A stretch of DNA of 64,000 nt from UBA4312 sp040266995 (lineage in GTDB: Bacteria > Bacillota_I > Bacilli_A > Erysipelotrichales > Erysipelotrichaceae): the NCBI GenBank assembly GCA_040266995.1, contig JAWRHV010000026.1, positions 43,029-107,028 of the forward strand, written 5' to 3'. Positions 8,948-15,828 of this stretch are shown piece after piece. Under the pieces are notes generated by a model that ran no database searches, was not told where the DNA came from, and saw nothing but the letters and a program-made list of their open reading frames with translations. The translations under genes were made by a program, and so were the position numbers. Position 1 is the stretch's first letter, and each line of letters starts with the position of its first letter.

Positions 8948-8949
8948 AC

Positions 8950-9711
8950 ATGTTATCGAAAGAAAGAAGTATCCGCATCATGGAACTGCTGCATCAACAG
9001 TCCTCGGTCACAATCAAGGACTTGATGCAGATGCTGCAGACATCTCGTTCCAGTGTTATGCGTGACCTGGATGAATTGGAAAAACAAGGACTGATCATTC
9101 GTGAAAGAGGGGGTGCTTCCTTAAAGGACCTGGGAAAGACACTGACTTCTTATCATGAAATCGCGACAGTGGATAAGGAATTTATCCACGCTGATGAAAA
9201 ACGATGTATTTGTCAGAAAGCAGCACAGTCTATCCAGGACGGGGATTGTATTTATATTGATTCTGGTACAACGGCCGCCTTTCTGCTGGAATTCATCCAG
9301 AACAAACAAGTAACCATTGTTACCCCGAATACATATTTTGTACAGAAACTGCCAAATGATTTCACCGGGGATATCTTTTTACTGGGCGGCCAATTCAAAA
9401 AAGCGTACGATACATCCTTTGGTCCCTTGACCATGGAAATGATCGCACGGTTTCATTTCGATAAAGCTTTTTTGACAGCCAATGGACTGAACACAAAAAA
9501 TGGCGAAGTATACGTATTCGACATTTCCATCGGCGCTATGAAAAAAGCTGTAATGGAACGATGTTCTGACTGTTCCTTGTTAATGGATGCGTCCAAATTC
9601 AATCAACACGCTTTGTGTTGTTGGGCACACGCCGATGATTTTGTTCATGTATACATCGATCAGTGGACCCTGTCCACTGATTTACCTGATAATTTTACTG
9701 TATGTAAATAG
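8950..9711 (+). CDS. DeoR-family transcriptional regulator of the glycyl radical operon
   Basis: The protein (253 residues) has the DeoR layout: an N-terminal winged helix-turn-helix (about 1-57, MLSKERSIRIMELLHQQ and SVMRDLDELEKQGLIIRERGG), then a ribose-5-phosphate-isomerase-like sugar-phosphate sensing domain with DSGTTAAFLLE, GGQFKK and MDASKFNQ. GGAGG lies just before the ATG, inside the end of the activase gene. Being within the operon suggests local feedback control. The effector is probably a phosphorylated sugar or polyol, judged from the family. The four decamers upstream of the first gene are the likely binding site. Confidence 0.88.
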   Translation: MLSKERSIRIMELLHQQSSVTIKDLMQMLQTSRSSVMRDLDELEKQGLIIRERGGASLKDLGKTLTSYHEIATVDKEFIHADEKRCICQKAAQSIQDGDCIYIDSGTTAAFLLEFIQNKQVTIVTPNTYFVQKLPNDFTGDIFLLGGQFKKAYDTSFGPLTMEMIARFHFDKAFLTANGLNTKNGEVYVFDISIGAMKKAVMERCSDCSLLMDASKFNQHALCCWAHADDFVHVYIDQWTLSTDLPDNFTVCK

Positions 9712-9724
9712 GAGGAAAAGAAAA

Positions 9725-10474
9725 ATGAAGACAACAGATCCAAAGAAACATGCGCTTTTGGAAAGTATGAAAGGCGGCCTGATCGTATCCTGCCAGACGC
9801 AGCCGGATGATCCAATCTACACAGAGACCATGCATGTAAAGATGGCACAGGCAGCTAAATGGGCCGGTGCTGTCGGTTTACGTGCCAATGACCCAAAACA
9901 AATCAAAGAAATCAAAGAAGCTGTAGACCTGCCGGTGATCGGATTATGGAAAGTATGGCATGATGATACCGATGTCTTTATCACTCCAACCATGAAAGAG
10001 GTTCGGGCTATCTGGGAAGCCGGTGCTGAAATCATTGCCTTAGATTGTACAGCTCAGATCACCCATGAAGGAACAAAGGCCTGGGATCTGTTAAAACAAG
10101 CGAAAAAAGAAATTCCGGAAGCTATTTTCTTTGCGGATGTATCCAATATTGAAGAAGCCAAACATGCTATTGAAAACGGGGCGGATATCGTGGCACCGAC
10201 ACTCTATGGGTATACCAAAGAGACCGCACATATCGAAGGCGCCGATTATCGTATGTTTGCCCAGATGTGCCGAGAATGTGGTAAGGATGCCTATGTTATG
10301 ATGGAAGGCCATTTGTATACACCGGAAGATGCCATGAAATGTATCTTCTTAGGTGCTCATGCAGTGGTTGTCGGCAGTGCCATTACGCGGCCGCATCTGA
10401 CAGCCAAGCGCTTCGTGGATCTATTAAGTGGTTACCAGGACAACTGGCGAGATGCAGAAAAAGCCAAACACTAA
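9725..10474 (+). CDS. nanE: Putative N-acetylmannosamine-6-phosphate 2-epimerase
   Basis: This 249-residue TIM-barrel protein matches NanE. It has the N-terminal KGGLIVSCQ, WAGAVGLRAN, PVIGLWK, EIIALDCTAQ, DIVAPTLYGYT and VVVGSAITRP segments. NanE interconverts N-acetylmannosamine-6-phosphate and N-acetylglucosamine-6-phosphate in sialic acid and ManNAc breakdown. The start at 9725 has AGGAGG 9 nt upstream; a longer frame from 9587 runs into the DeoR gene and is rejected. No sialidase, NanA or NanK gene is nearby, and nagA lies about 34 kb away. Its place as the last gene of a glycyl radical operon is unusual and hints that the radical enzyme makes or consumes an amino-sugar phosphate (inference). 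Confidence 0.88.
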   Translation: MKTTDPKKHALLESMKGGLIVSCQTQPDDPIYTETMHVKMAQAAKWAGAVGLRANDPKQIKEIKEAVDLPVIGLWKVWHDDTDVFITPTMKEVRAIWEAGAEIIALDCTAQITHEGTKAWDLLKQAKKEIPEAIFFADVSNIEEAKHAIENGADIVAPTLYGYTKETAHIEGADYRMFAQMCRECGKDAYVMMEGHLYTPEDAMKCIFLGAHAVVVGSAITRPHLTAKRFVDLLSGYQDNWRDAEKAKH

Positions 10475-10498
10475 GCTTCCTTGATGGAAGCTTTTTTA
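10473..10498 (+). terminator. Terminator of the glycyl radical operon
   Basis: AAGCTTCC pairs with GGAAGCTT across TTGAT, followed by a T run. It lies immediately after the nanE stop codon. Confidence 0.9.
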
Positions 10499-10527
10499 TT
10501 GACAAACCATGTATTTTTGATAATAAT
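10499..10527 (+). promoter_or_regulatory. Promoter of rho
   Basis: A perfect -35 TTGACA (10499-10504) is followed after 16-17 nt by TAATAAT, a weak -10. It sits directly behind the nanE terminator, leaving a leader of about 30 nt before the rho ATG. Confidence 0.65.
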
Positions 10528-10562
10528 TGGATTACTATGTAAATAGAAAGAGATGTACCTAT

Positions 10563-11855
10563 ATGACAAAAGAAGAATTAAATGCTTTGTCTGTCAGTGA
10601 ATTACGACAGCTGGCTAAAGACAAAGAACTGAAAGGGTTCTCCACTCTGCGAAAACCTGAACTGATCCAATTGCTCGCATCCCAATTCTCCGCATCTGAA
10701 ACAAAAGAAATCCCTGAAAAAGAACCACAAAAACAAGAAAATCTCGCAACCGGTATCCTGGAGGTACTGAATGATGGGTATGGCTTTTTACGTGGGGAGA
10801 ATTATTTATCCGGTCCTAACGATGTATACGTGTCTCCATATCAAATAACACATTTTAAGTTAAAGACCGGGGATGTTTTAACCGGATTATATGGGAAAAG
10901 AAATCCATCCGACCGGTATGGTGCTCTTTTGCGTGTCCATAATATTAACGGGTGCACGATCGAACAAACCATTCGGCGCCCCAACTTTGAAAAGCTGACA
11001 CCTGTTTTCCCAGATGAGAGAATTCACTTAAATACTGTTAATAAATTATCCATGCGTATGGTCGATCTGCTGTCTCCGATCGGCAAAGGACAACGTGGCA
11101 TGATCGTATCCCCGCCTAAAGCCGGTAAAACCACTTTATTAAAGGATGTGGCCTTATCGGTACAAAGGACCAATCCGGAGATCCATATCATCATTCTTCT
11201 CATTGATGAGCGACCGGAAGAAGTTACCGATATGAAGGAAACCGTGCGTGGCAGAAATGTGGAAGTCATTCATTCCACCTTTGATGAGCTGCCGGAGCAT
11301 CATATCCGGGTCAGTGAAATGGCCATCGAACGAGCTAAGCGTCTGGTAGAGCATGGAAAGGATGTCATGATCCTGTTAGATAGCATAACTCGTTTAGCCA
11401 GAGCCTACAACCTGACTTGTGCACCAAGCGGTAAAACGCTCTCTGGAGGTCTGGATCCGGCTTCCTTACATATGCCGAAGAAGTTCTTCGGGGCAGCCAG
11501 AAATATCCGGGAAGGTGGCAGCCTGACCATTCTGGCTACTGCTTTGATCAATACTGGCAGCAAGATGGATGACGTTATTTATGAAGAGTTCAAAGGCACC
11601 GGCAATATGGAGCTCGTACTCAGCCGGAAGCTGCAGGAGCGCCGTGTCTTCCCGGCCATTGATATCGCCAAATCCGGGACAAGAAGAGACGACCTTCTTT
11701 TATCCAACGATGAAGCCAAAGCCGTCGATATTATACGAAAGGCTTTAAACAGCCAGCGGAATGAAGAAAGCACCGATAATCTCATTGCGTTATTTGATAA
11801 AACCGCCAACAACGGAGATTTGATCCAGCGGATCCTTTATCAGAATACTATATAG
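10563..11855 (+). CDS. rho: Transcription termination factor Rho
   Basis: This 430-residue protein has the N-terminal SAP-like Rho_N helix bundle (about 1-40), a cold-shock-like RNA-binding domain (GILEVLNDGYGFLR, about 60-130) and a RecA-type ATPase with Walker A PPKAGKTTLL (about 183-192), IDERPEEVTDM and Walker B MILLDSITRLAR. The hexameric helicase loads on nascent RNA and ends transcription. The start is the ATG at 10563; an in-frame TTG at 10527 would overlap the promoter. The gene is monocistronic between two terminators. Length and motifs are typical of Rho, with no insertion. Confidence 0.96.
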   Translation: MTKEELNALSVSELRQLAKDKELKGFSTLRKPELIQLLASQFSASETKEIPEKEPQKQENLATGILEVLNDGYGFLRGENYLSGPNDVYVSPYQITHFKLKTGDVLTGLYGKRNPSDRYGALLRVHNINGCTIEQTIRRPNFEKLTPVFPDERIHLNTVNKLSMRMVDLLSPIGKGQRGMIVSPPKAGKTTLLKDVALSVQRTNPEIHIIILLIDERPEEVTDMKETVRGRNVEVIHSTFDELPEHHIRVSEMAIERAKRLVEHGKDVMILLDSITRLARAYNLTCAPSGKTLSGGLDPASLHMPKKFFGAARNIREGGSLTILATALINTGSKMDDVIYEEFKGTGNMELVLSRKLQERRVFPAIDIAKSGTRRDDLLLSNDEAKAVDIIRKALNSQRNEESTDNLIALFDKTANNGDLIQRILYQNTI

Positions 11856-11884
11856 GCCAGCTCTTATGAACTGGCCTTTTTTTC
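11855..11884. terminator. Bidirectional terminator between rho and the pyridoxal kinase gene
   Basis: GGCCAG pairs with CTGGCC across a 10-nt loop, with T8 on the plus side. On the minus strand the same hairpin overlaps the last codons of the converging kinase gene. Confidence 0.85.
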
Positions 11885-12712
11885 TTGTAACATTTTTATT
11901 AAATTCGGGATCGTCTTTTCAAAATCCACGCCATACCATGGTTTTTTTGGATTTTTCAGGGTGGTTTCAATGGTCAATGCAGTATAATCCGCCGCAACTT
12001 GAAAAGCATCCTGTAAGGGCAAGCCTTGTACCAATCCCCCGACGGAAACACTCGAAAATATATCCCCGGTTCCATGATAGGTCGCATCCACACGGTTGTT
12101 TTGATAATGGAATGTTTTTCCGGTTTCCGTATTATATCCATAAACACCGGTCTTGCCTTCCTGCAAAGAGACACCCGTCAATACCACGATCCTGGCACCG
12201 AGCTTTGCCAACCCATGCAGCAATTCCAGAATATACGCTTCATCATACACTTCTTTATACTCCATCCCCGTCATAAAACAAGCTTCTGTCAGATTGGGTA
12301 CGATGATATCGGCCCAGCCACATAAGTCCGCATTGTAACGAACGTAGGTCTCATCAAAAGCCGGATAAAGCTTTCCGTGATCAGCCATTACCGGATCAAT
12401 AAAGATCTGTGTATCCTCTTCTTTAAACATATTAAAAATCTGTTTGACGATCTCCATCTGCTCACTGCTGCCCAGATAACCTGTATATATGGCATCAAAG
12501 GTAACCCCTTCCGATTTCCAATGCTCCGCGATCGGAAGCAGCTGATCGGTCATATCCTTACATGTGAAGTTTTTAAACATCGTATGGGTAGACAACACCG
12601 CTGTCGGAAGGATCACGGTTTCTACCCCCATGGCAGAAATCACAGGTAAGGCAATCGTTAAAGAACATTTTCCCAGGCAGGAAATGTCCTGAATCGTTAA
12701 AATTCGCTTCAT
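11864..12712 (-). CDS. pdxK: Pyridoxal/pyridoxamine kinase (PfkB fold)
   Basis: This 282-residue protein begins MKRILTIQDISCLGKCSL, the typical start of PdxY/PdxK-type kinases. It carries TGYLGSSEQ, DPVMADHGKLY, VPNLTEACFMTG and the GTGDIFSS anion-hole motif, whose Asp is the catalytic base. It phosphorylates pyridoxal, pyridoxine or pyridoxamine at the 5' hydroxyl using ATP, as part of vitamin B6 salvage in the cytoplasm. I chose the ATG at 12712 (AGAGGTG 6 nt upstream) over a longer frame from 12784. It is a single-gene unit convergent with rho. No riboswitch-like leader is visible. Confidence 0.88.
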   Translation of the reverse strand: MKRILTIQDISCLGKCSLTIALPVISAMGVETVILPTAVLSTHTMFKNFTCKDMTDQLLPIAEHWKSEGVTFDAIYTGYLGSSEQMEIVKQIFNMFKEEDTQIFIDPVMADHGKLYPAFDETYVRYNADLCGWADIIVPNLTEACFMTGMEYKEVYDEAYILELLHGLAKLGARIVVLTGVSLQEGKTGVYGYNTETGKTFHYQNNRVDATYHGTGDIFSSVSVGGLVQGLPLQDAFQVAADYTALTIETTLKNPKKPWYGVDFEKTIPNLIKMLQEKKASS

Positions 12713-13141
12713 AATAACACCTCTGCTTTTATTATAATAAAAACTGGGCATATAAAAATATCCAGTTTCATTCTTTTTTATCATGCCAGTTTATTAAATG
12801 CTTATACAAAAGATTATAACTTTTCATAGTACAAAGTTCTTTTAAATGTTATATATAATACAGAACATTCCATAATAAAGACCAACTTTTCCATTGGACT
12901 TGTCTATGAAAAAATACCTGTTATGATGAGATTGTAAAAATCCAATAAAGCTCTGAACACACATGGCCGACAAGTGATATAGAAGGAAAAGGCTTCTGCA
13001 CATGAAGGCCATAAGGAAGAAAAGAAACAAGAGTATGTTTGAAATCAATGCAGGAAAAACACAGAATAATAAAGATGTAGTTTTCAGAAAGCAAAGAAAG
13101 TAAACAGAAATTGGGGAGTGTGAAATAAGACAAAAGGAAAA

Positions 13142-13299
13142 CACTCGAAAAAAATCAGAGGATCAAAAAAGTAAAGTGATGAACTTGAAAAGCCGGAAGA
13201 TGAAGAAGTAAAGTAGAAATACTCGAAGAAAAGTCAAAGGCAAAAAAAGTAAAGGGAAAGCTTGAAAGATCGGATGAGAAAGAAGTAAAGTAAAATCTG
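13142..13299 (+). repeat. Imperfect ~39-bp tandem repeats, four copies in an A-B-A-B pattern
   Basis: Four units can be aligned by eye, each starting ACTYGAAR or CTTGAAA and ending AAGTAAAG. They are about 13142-13181, 13182-13219, 13220-13259 and 13260-13299. The GTAAAG words start at 13171, 13208, 13249 and 13285. Units 1 and 3 share ACTCGAA with an A-rich middle; units 2 and 4 share CTTGAAA followed by CGGA and GATGA/GATGAG-like text. Degenerate copies may continue leftwards to about 13030. Frames contain stops in every register, so it is not a simple repeat protein. Confidence 0.5.
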
Positions 13300-13378
13300 A
13301 ATGTCATAAAGTGCATGAATAAAAATAAAATAAAACGATAAAGAAAGATGCACTGGACAGAGCAAATTGGATCAAACA

Positions 13379-13407
13379 GGGGCTGACGAAAGTCGGCTCC
13401 TTTCTTG
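13379..13407 (+). terminator. Hairpin with GAAA tetraloop, possible terminator of a repeat-tract transcript
   Basis: GGGGCTGAC pairs with GTCGGCTCC (two G-U pairs) around a GAAA tetraloop, followed by TTTCTTG and further T-rich sequence. It lies between the purine tract and the promoter of the secreted protein gene. It could end a transcript arising in the tract. Confidence 0.5.
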
Positions 13408-13432
13408 TATTCGTGTCTTTTTTCTCTATAAT
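13405..13432 (+). promoter_or_regulatory. Promoter of the secreted protein gene
   Basis: TTGTAT (13405-13410) and a perfect TATAAT (13427-13432) are 16 nt apart. The AAGGAG ribosome site follows at 13441-13446. Confidence 0.6.
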
Positions 13433-13453
13433 AAAAACATAAGGAGTTATTTT

Positions 13454-14101
13454 ATGCATTATAAAAAATTCATTTCCATTTTACTGACCTTGTGTTTATG
13501 TCTGCAGCCTGTATCTGTCTATGCAAACAACGAGACAGAAGACAGCCGTTATACAGCCACTGTTCCGGATAAACAAGGATATTATCCGTTGTTTCTGGAT
13601 ACAGTCCGTTTAATGATCAAAAGCTATTATACGGTCGATACAGCAACAAAATATAAAAACGCAGAACAAACCAATCTTTATGTAGAATGTGTTCCCAAAG
13701 TAAAAAAGGAAGCTTTTCAGGTTCATTATTCTTTATATAACCTGGAAGATACCTCCTTTGAAGAGCAGATCGAGATGGATCAAAAACGGGCAAAGAAGCT
13801 GGAAAAGGTTTTTGATGAAGACTTCCTGGATACCTATACCGTGACGATAGATTCGCAGCCGGAAATCGAAACGATCCAGGTGAATTCTAAGACCTTCACC
13901 TGCTTTACCACCACCTACAAAGCCGATTCCAAGGAGATCTATCAGTCTGTCTACTATCAAAAAACATCGTGTTATCTCAATCTGGATACCTACAGTCTGG
14001 AAATCAATATCACCTATACAGGCGATCAAAAACATCTGCCGGATACAAAAGATCTTATTGCGGTTCTTGGTGGTGTCCGTATTGCGCAGTCAGCCTCTTA
14101 G
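13454..14101 (+). CDS. Secreted protein of unknown function
   Basis: The 215-residue product starts MHYKKFISILLTLCLCLQPV with a clear signal peptide: positive start, hydrophobic core and a likely signal peptidase I site after SVYA (about residue 25). The mature part is acidic, with two short regions that look beta-rich and one Gln/Glu/Lys-rich helix (FEEQIEMDQKRAKKLEKVF). I recognise no domain. The start has AAGGAG 7 nt upstream; a longer frame from 13367 would run through the hairpin and promoter. Its last 47 bp overlap the 3' end of the converging membrane protein gene. It probably acts in the wall or outside the cell. Confidence 0.75.
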   Translation: MHYKKFISILLTLCLCLQPVSVYANNETEDSRYTATVPDKQGYYPLFLDTVRLMIKSYYTVDTATKYKNAEQTNLYVECVPKVKKEAFQVHYSLYNLEDTSFEEQIEMDQKRAKKLEKVFDEDFLDTYTVTIDSQPEIETIQVNSKTFTCFTTTYKADSKEIYQSVYYQKTSCYLNLDTYSLEINITYTGDQKHLPDTKDLIAVLGGVRIAQSAS

Positions 14102-14948
14102 TCTTACGGTATCCCCGCAGGATCATATGGAACGAGATATAGAGCAGATAAATATTGATGATCGTACCTGTTGTACCATTGATCCAACGCATGGTGGCAT
14201 TGTCTATATGCAGAATTTTGATCAATATGATCTGAAAGTTGTATATAGCCAGTAAAGCGGCCGCCATGTTGATATTTTTGGATGCCGTCAAGATAGGGCT
14301 CTCCATCTTCCGGTAGTGAATGATATTATACAAAGCCAAATTGAAAATATAGATGGTAAATACAGCCGATGAAATGATCGACAGCTTTGTATATCCGAAC
14401 AACGGATTGGTCACAACCATATGCCCTGTCATCAATGAAATCGCAATATTCAAAAAGAAAAGAAACAAGCCTGTTACACAATAGGCTTTTAATTCGATTT
14501 TTCGGTTCCGGACATAGGAAGGCTGCCGCACTGCCTTACGATAGCTATATACCAGATATGCCCGTATAAAGCTTAATAGAATGTAATAGACGGAAACCGA
14601 GGCATGCCATAAGGAATGCTGCGTTATGCCCATAAATAAGTTGAGCAGACCGTAAATCGAATGGATAACGACCTCAACCGATAAAATGAGTATATTCCGA
14701 AAGGCCGGATCGGATAAGATCCGGTGTCCAAACGGATCCTGATCGATCTTATGCAGCACCGGCAGATCCAGAGCCGTATCGTACACTTCCGAAGCCCGTA
14801 TCACACAAAGTCCCATGGAAAAAAGAACATACGCATACAGAATCAGATACATCCACTGCCATGGAATCCGAAAGATGGAAACGATCACCATCAGGATCAG
14901 TGAGCCACATAGATTGATGATTGTTCCTTTCATTGATTCGGTATTCAT
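14055..14948 (-). CDS. Multi-pass membrane protein of unknown function
   Basis: This is a 297-residue hydrophobic protein with about eight predicted helices, including LCGSLILMVIVSIF, MYLILYAYVLFSMGL, ILILSVEVVIHSIYGL and AYCVTGLFLFFLNIAI. I recognise no family motif. Its ATG overlaps the stop of the upstream HAD gene by 4 nt, so the two are coupled. The C-terminal end overlaps the converging secreted protein gene by 47 bp, an unusual tail-to-tail overlap. A role in signalling or transport is possible but nothing in the sequence decides it. Confidence 0.7.
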   Translation of the reverse strand: MNTESMKGTIINLCGSLILMVIVSIFRIPWQWMYLILYAYVLFSMGLCVIRASEVYDTALDLPVLHKIDQDPFGHRILSDPAFRNILILSVEVVIHSIYGLLNLFMGITQHSLWHASVSVYYILLSFIRAYLVYSYRKAVRQPSYVRNRKIELKAYCVTGLFLFFLNIAISLMTGHMVVTNPLFGYTKLSIISSAVFTIYIFNLALYNIIHYRKMESPILTASKNINMAAALLAIYNFQIILIKILHIDNATMRWINGTTGTIINIYLLYISFHMILRGYRKTKRLTAQYGHHQEPQ

Positions 14949-15751
14949 ACGTTCTTACAATCCTTCCCCGCATCCAATGCTTCCAGGTATACTGCAACCC
15001 CATCCTCTTCAATAGATGGGCAGATATCTTGTGCGCACTCTTTCAATGCGTCCACCGCATTCCCCATCGCAATCGGATGTCCGACTACTTTCGCAACCGG
15101 AATATCGTTTTCCGCATCTCCAAAGCTATAGCTGTTTTTCACCGGAATATCCAGAAGTTCCATCGTTTTTAACACACCATCCGCCTTGGTAATTCCGCGG
15201 TTAAAGAATTCAATATGATGCGTCGAGGCATGAAGCTCATAAAGAAAGCGATCTTTGTACTCCAGAATATAAGGAATCCATTGTTGGGAAGGCAGCCAAA
15301 CCTCCATCTTGATCGTTTGTTTCATTCTTTCTTCCAGATCATATTCGTGAATAATGCTTCTTGAAGGAATGCCGCTATCGGCAAAATACTGGATCAGTTT
15401 TTTATTCTCCCTGGCAATTGCGGAATTTCTTTCTCCTTGTAAATCACATTCCAGATTCTTTTCTTTCAGATGTTGATATAACGACCTTACATCTTCTTCG
15501 GGAATATAATGACAGTACAGCACCTGGTCATGATACAACAAAAAAGAACCATTGGCACATACATACCCGTCAAATCCCATCGATCGAATCTCCTGGGGGA
15601 TAAATCCATAGGTACGTCCGGTGGCAATGAAACATAAATACCCCTTGTCCTGCGCCGATCGAACGGCTCTTTTTACGCGGTCTGTCACATAACCGATCTG
15701 TGAAGAGAACAAGGTGCCGTCTATATCAAAAAAGATGATCTTCTTTTTCAT
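14945..15751 (-). CDS. Cof-type HAD-IIB phosphatase
   Basis: This 268-residue protein has motif I FFDIDGTLF near the N-terminus, motif II ATGRTYGF, a C2-type cap, a conserved Lys in ITKADGVLK and motif IV SFGDAENDIPVA. That is the standard Cof/YidA subfamily, which dephosphorylates sugar phosphates and cofactors such as FMN or PLP with broad specificity. GAGGT precedes the ATG. The gene is coupled to the membrane protein gene downstream by an ATGA overlap, so the pair is one transcript. The substrate is not predictable from sequence. Confidence 0.85.
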   Translation of the reverse strand: MKKKIIFFDIDGTLFSSQIGYVTDRVKRAVRSAQDKGYLCFIATGRTYGFIPQEIRSMGFDGYVCANGSFLLYHDQVLYCHYIPEEDVRSLYQHLKEKNLECDLQGERNSAIARENKKLIQYFADSGIPSRSIIHEYDLEERMKQTIKMEVWLPSQQWIPYILEYKDRFLYELHASTHHIEFFNRGITKADGVLKTMELLDIPVKNSYSFGDAENDIPVAKVVGHPIAMGNAVDALKECAQDICPSIEEDGVAVYLEALDAGKDCKNV

Positions 15752-15798
15752 ACTTACCTCGCATTATCTATTTCATTCTACCTTGTTTCTTACAGAAA

Positions 15799-15828
15799 GA
15801 AAACCACAGATTGCTCCGTGGTTTTTGT
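15799..15828 (-). terminator. Terminator after the large surface protein gene
   Basis: On the minus strand AAACCACGG pairs with CTGTGGTTT (one G-U pair) across a short loop, followed by T-rich sequence, right after the stop codon. Confidence 0.75.

Larger units (their letters stand above)
12713..13453. other. 740-bp stretch with no convincing protein gene; purine-rich on the plus strand
   Basis: Apart from the kinase promoter area at the left end, this gap holds no gene I can defend. From about 12950 to 13360 the plus strand is mostly A and G, with recurring GTAAAG words. A 33-codon Lys/Arg-rich frame (13002-13103) has a possible AGAAGGAAAAGG ribosome site, but its composition simply mirrors the purine bias. 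A minus-strand 100-residue Phe/Leu frame (12842-13144) is most likely a compositional artefact. The tract ends in a GAAA-loop hairpin followed by T-rich sequence. Confidence 0.6.

Noticed and set aside
13002..13103. Plus-strand 33-codon Lys/Arg-rich frame in the purine tract
   Set aside because: There is a possible purine-rich ribosome site, but any stretch here resembles one; length and composition give no support.
12842..13144. Minus-strand 100-residue Phe/Leu-rich frame
   Set aside because: It mirrors the purine-rich plus strand; the hydrophobic look comes from composition, and no ribosome site is visible.
13142..13299. CRISPR array
   Set aside because: The repeats are degenerate, abut without unique spacers, and no cas gene is present.
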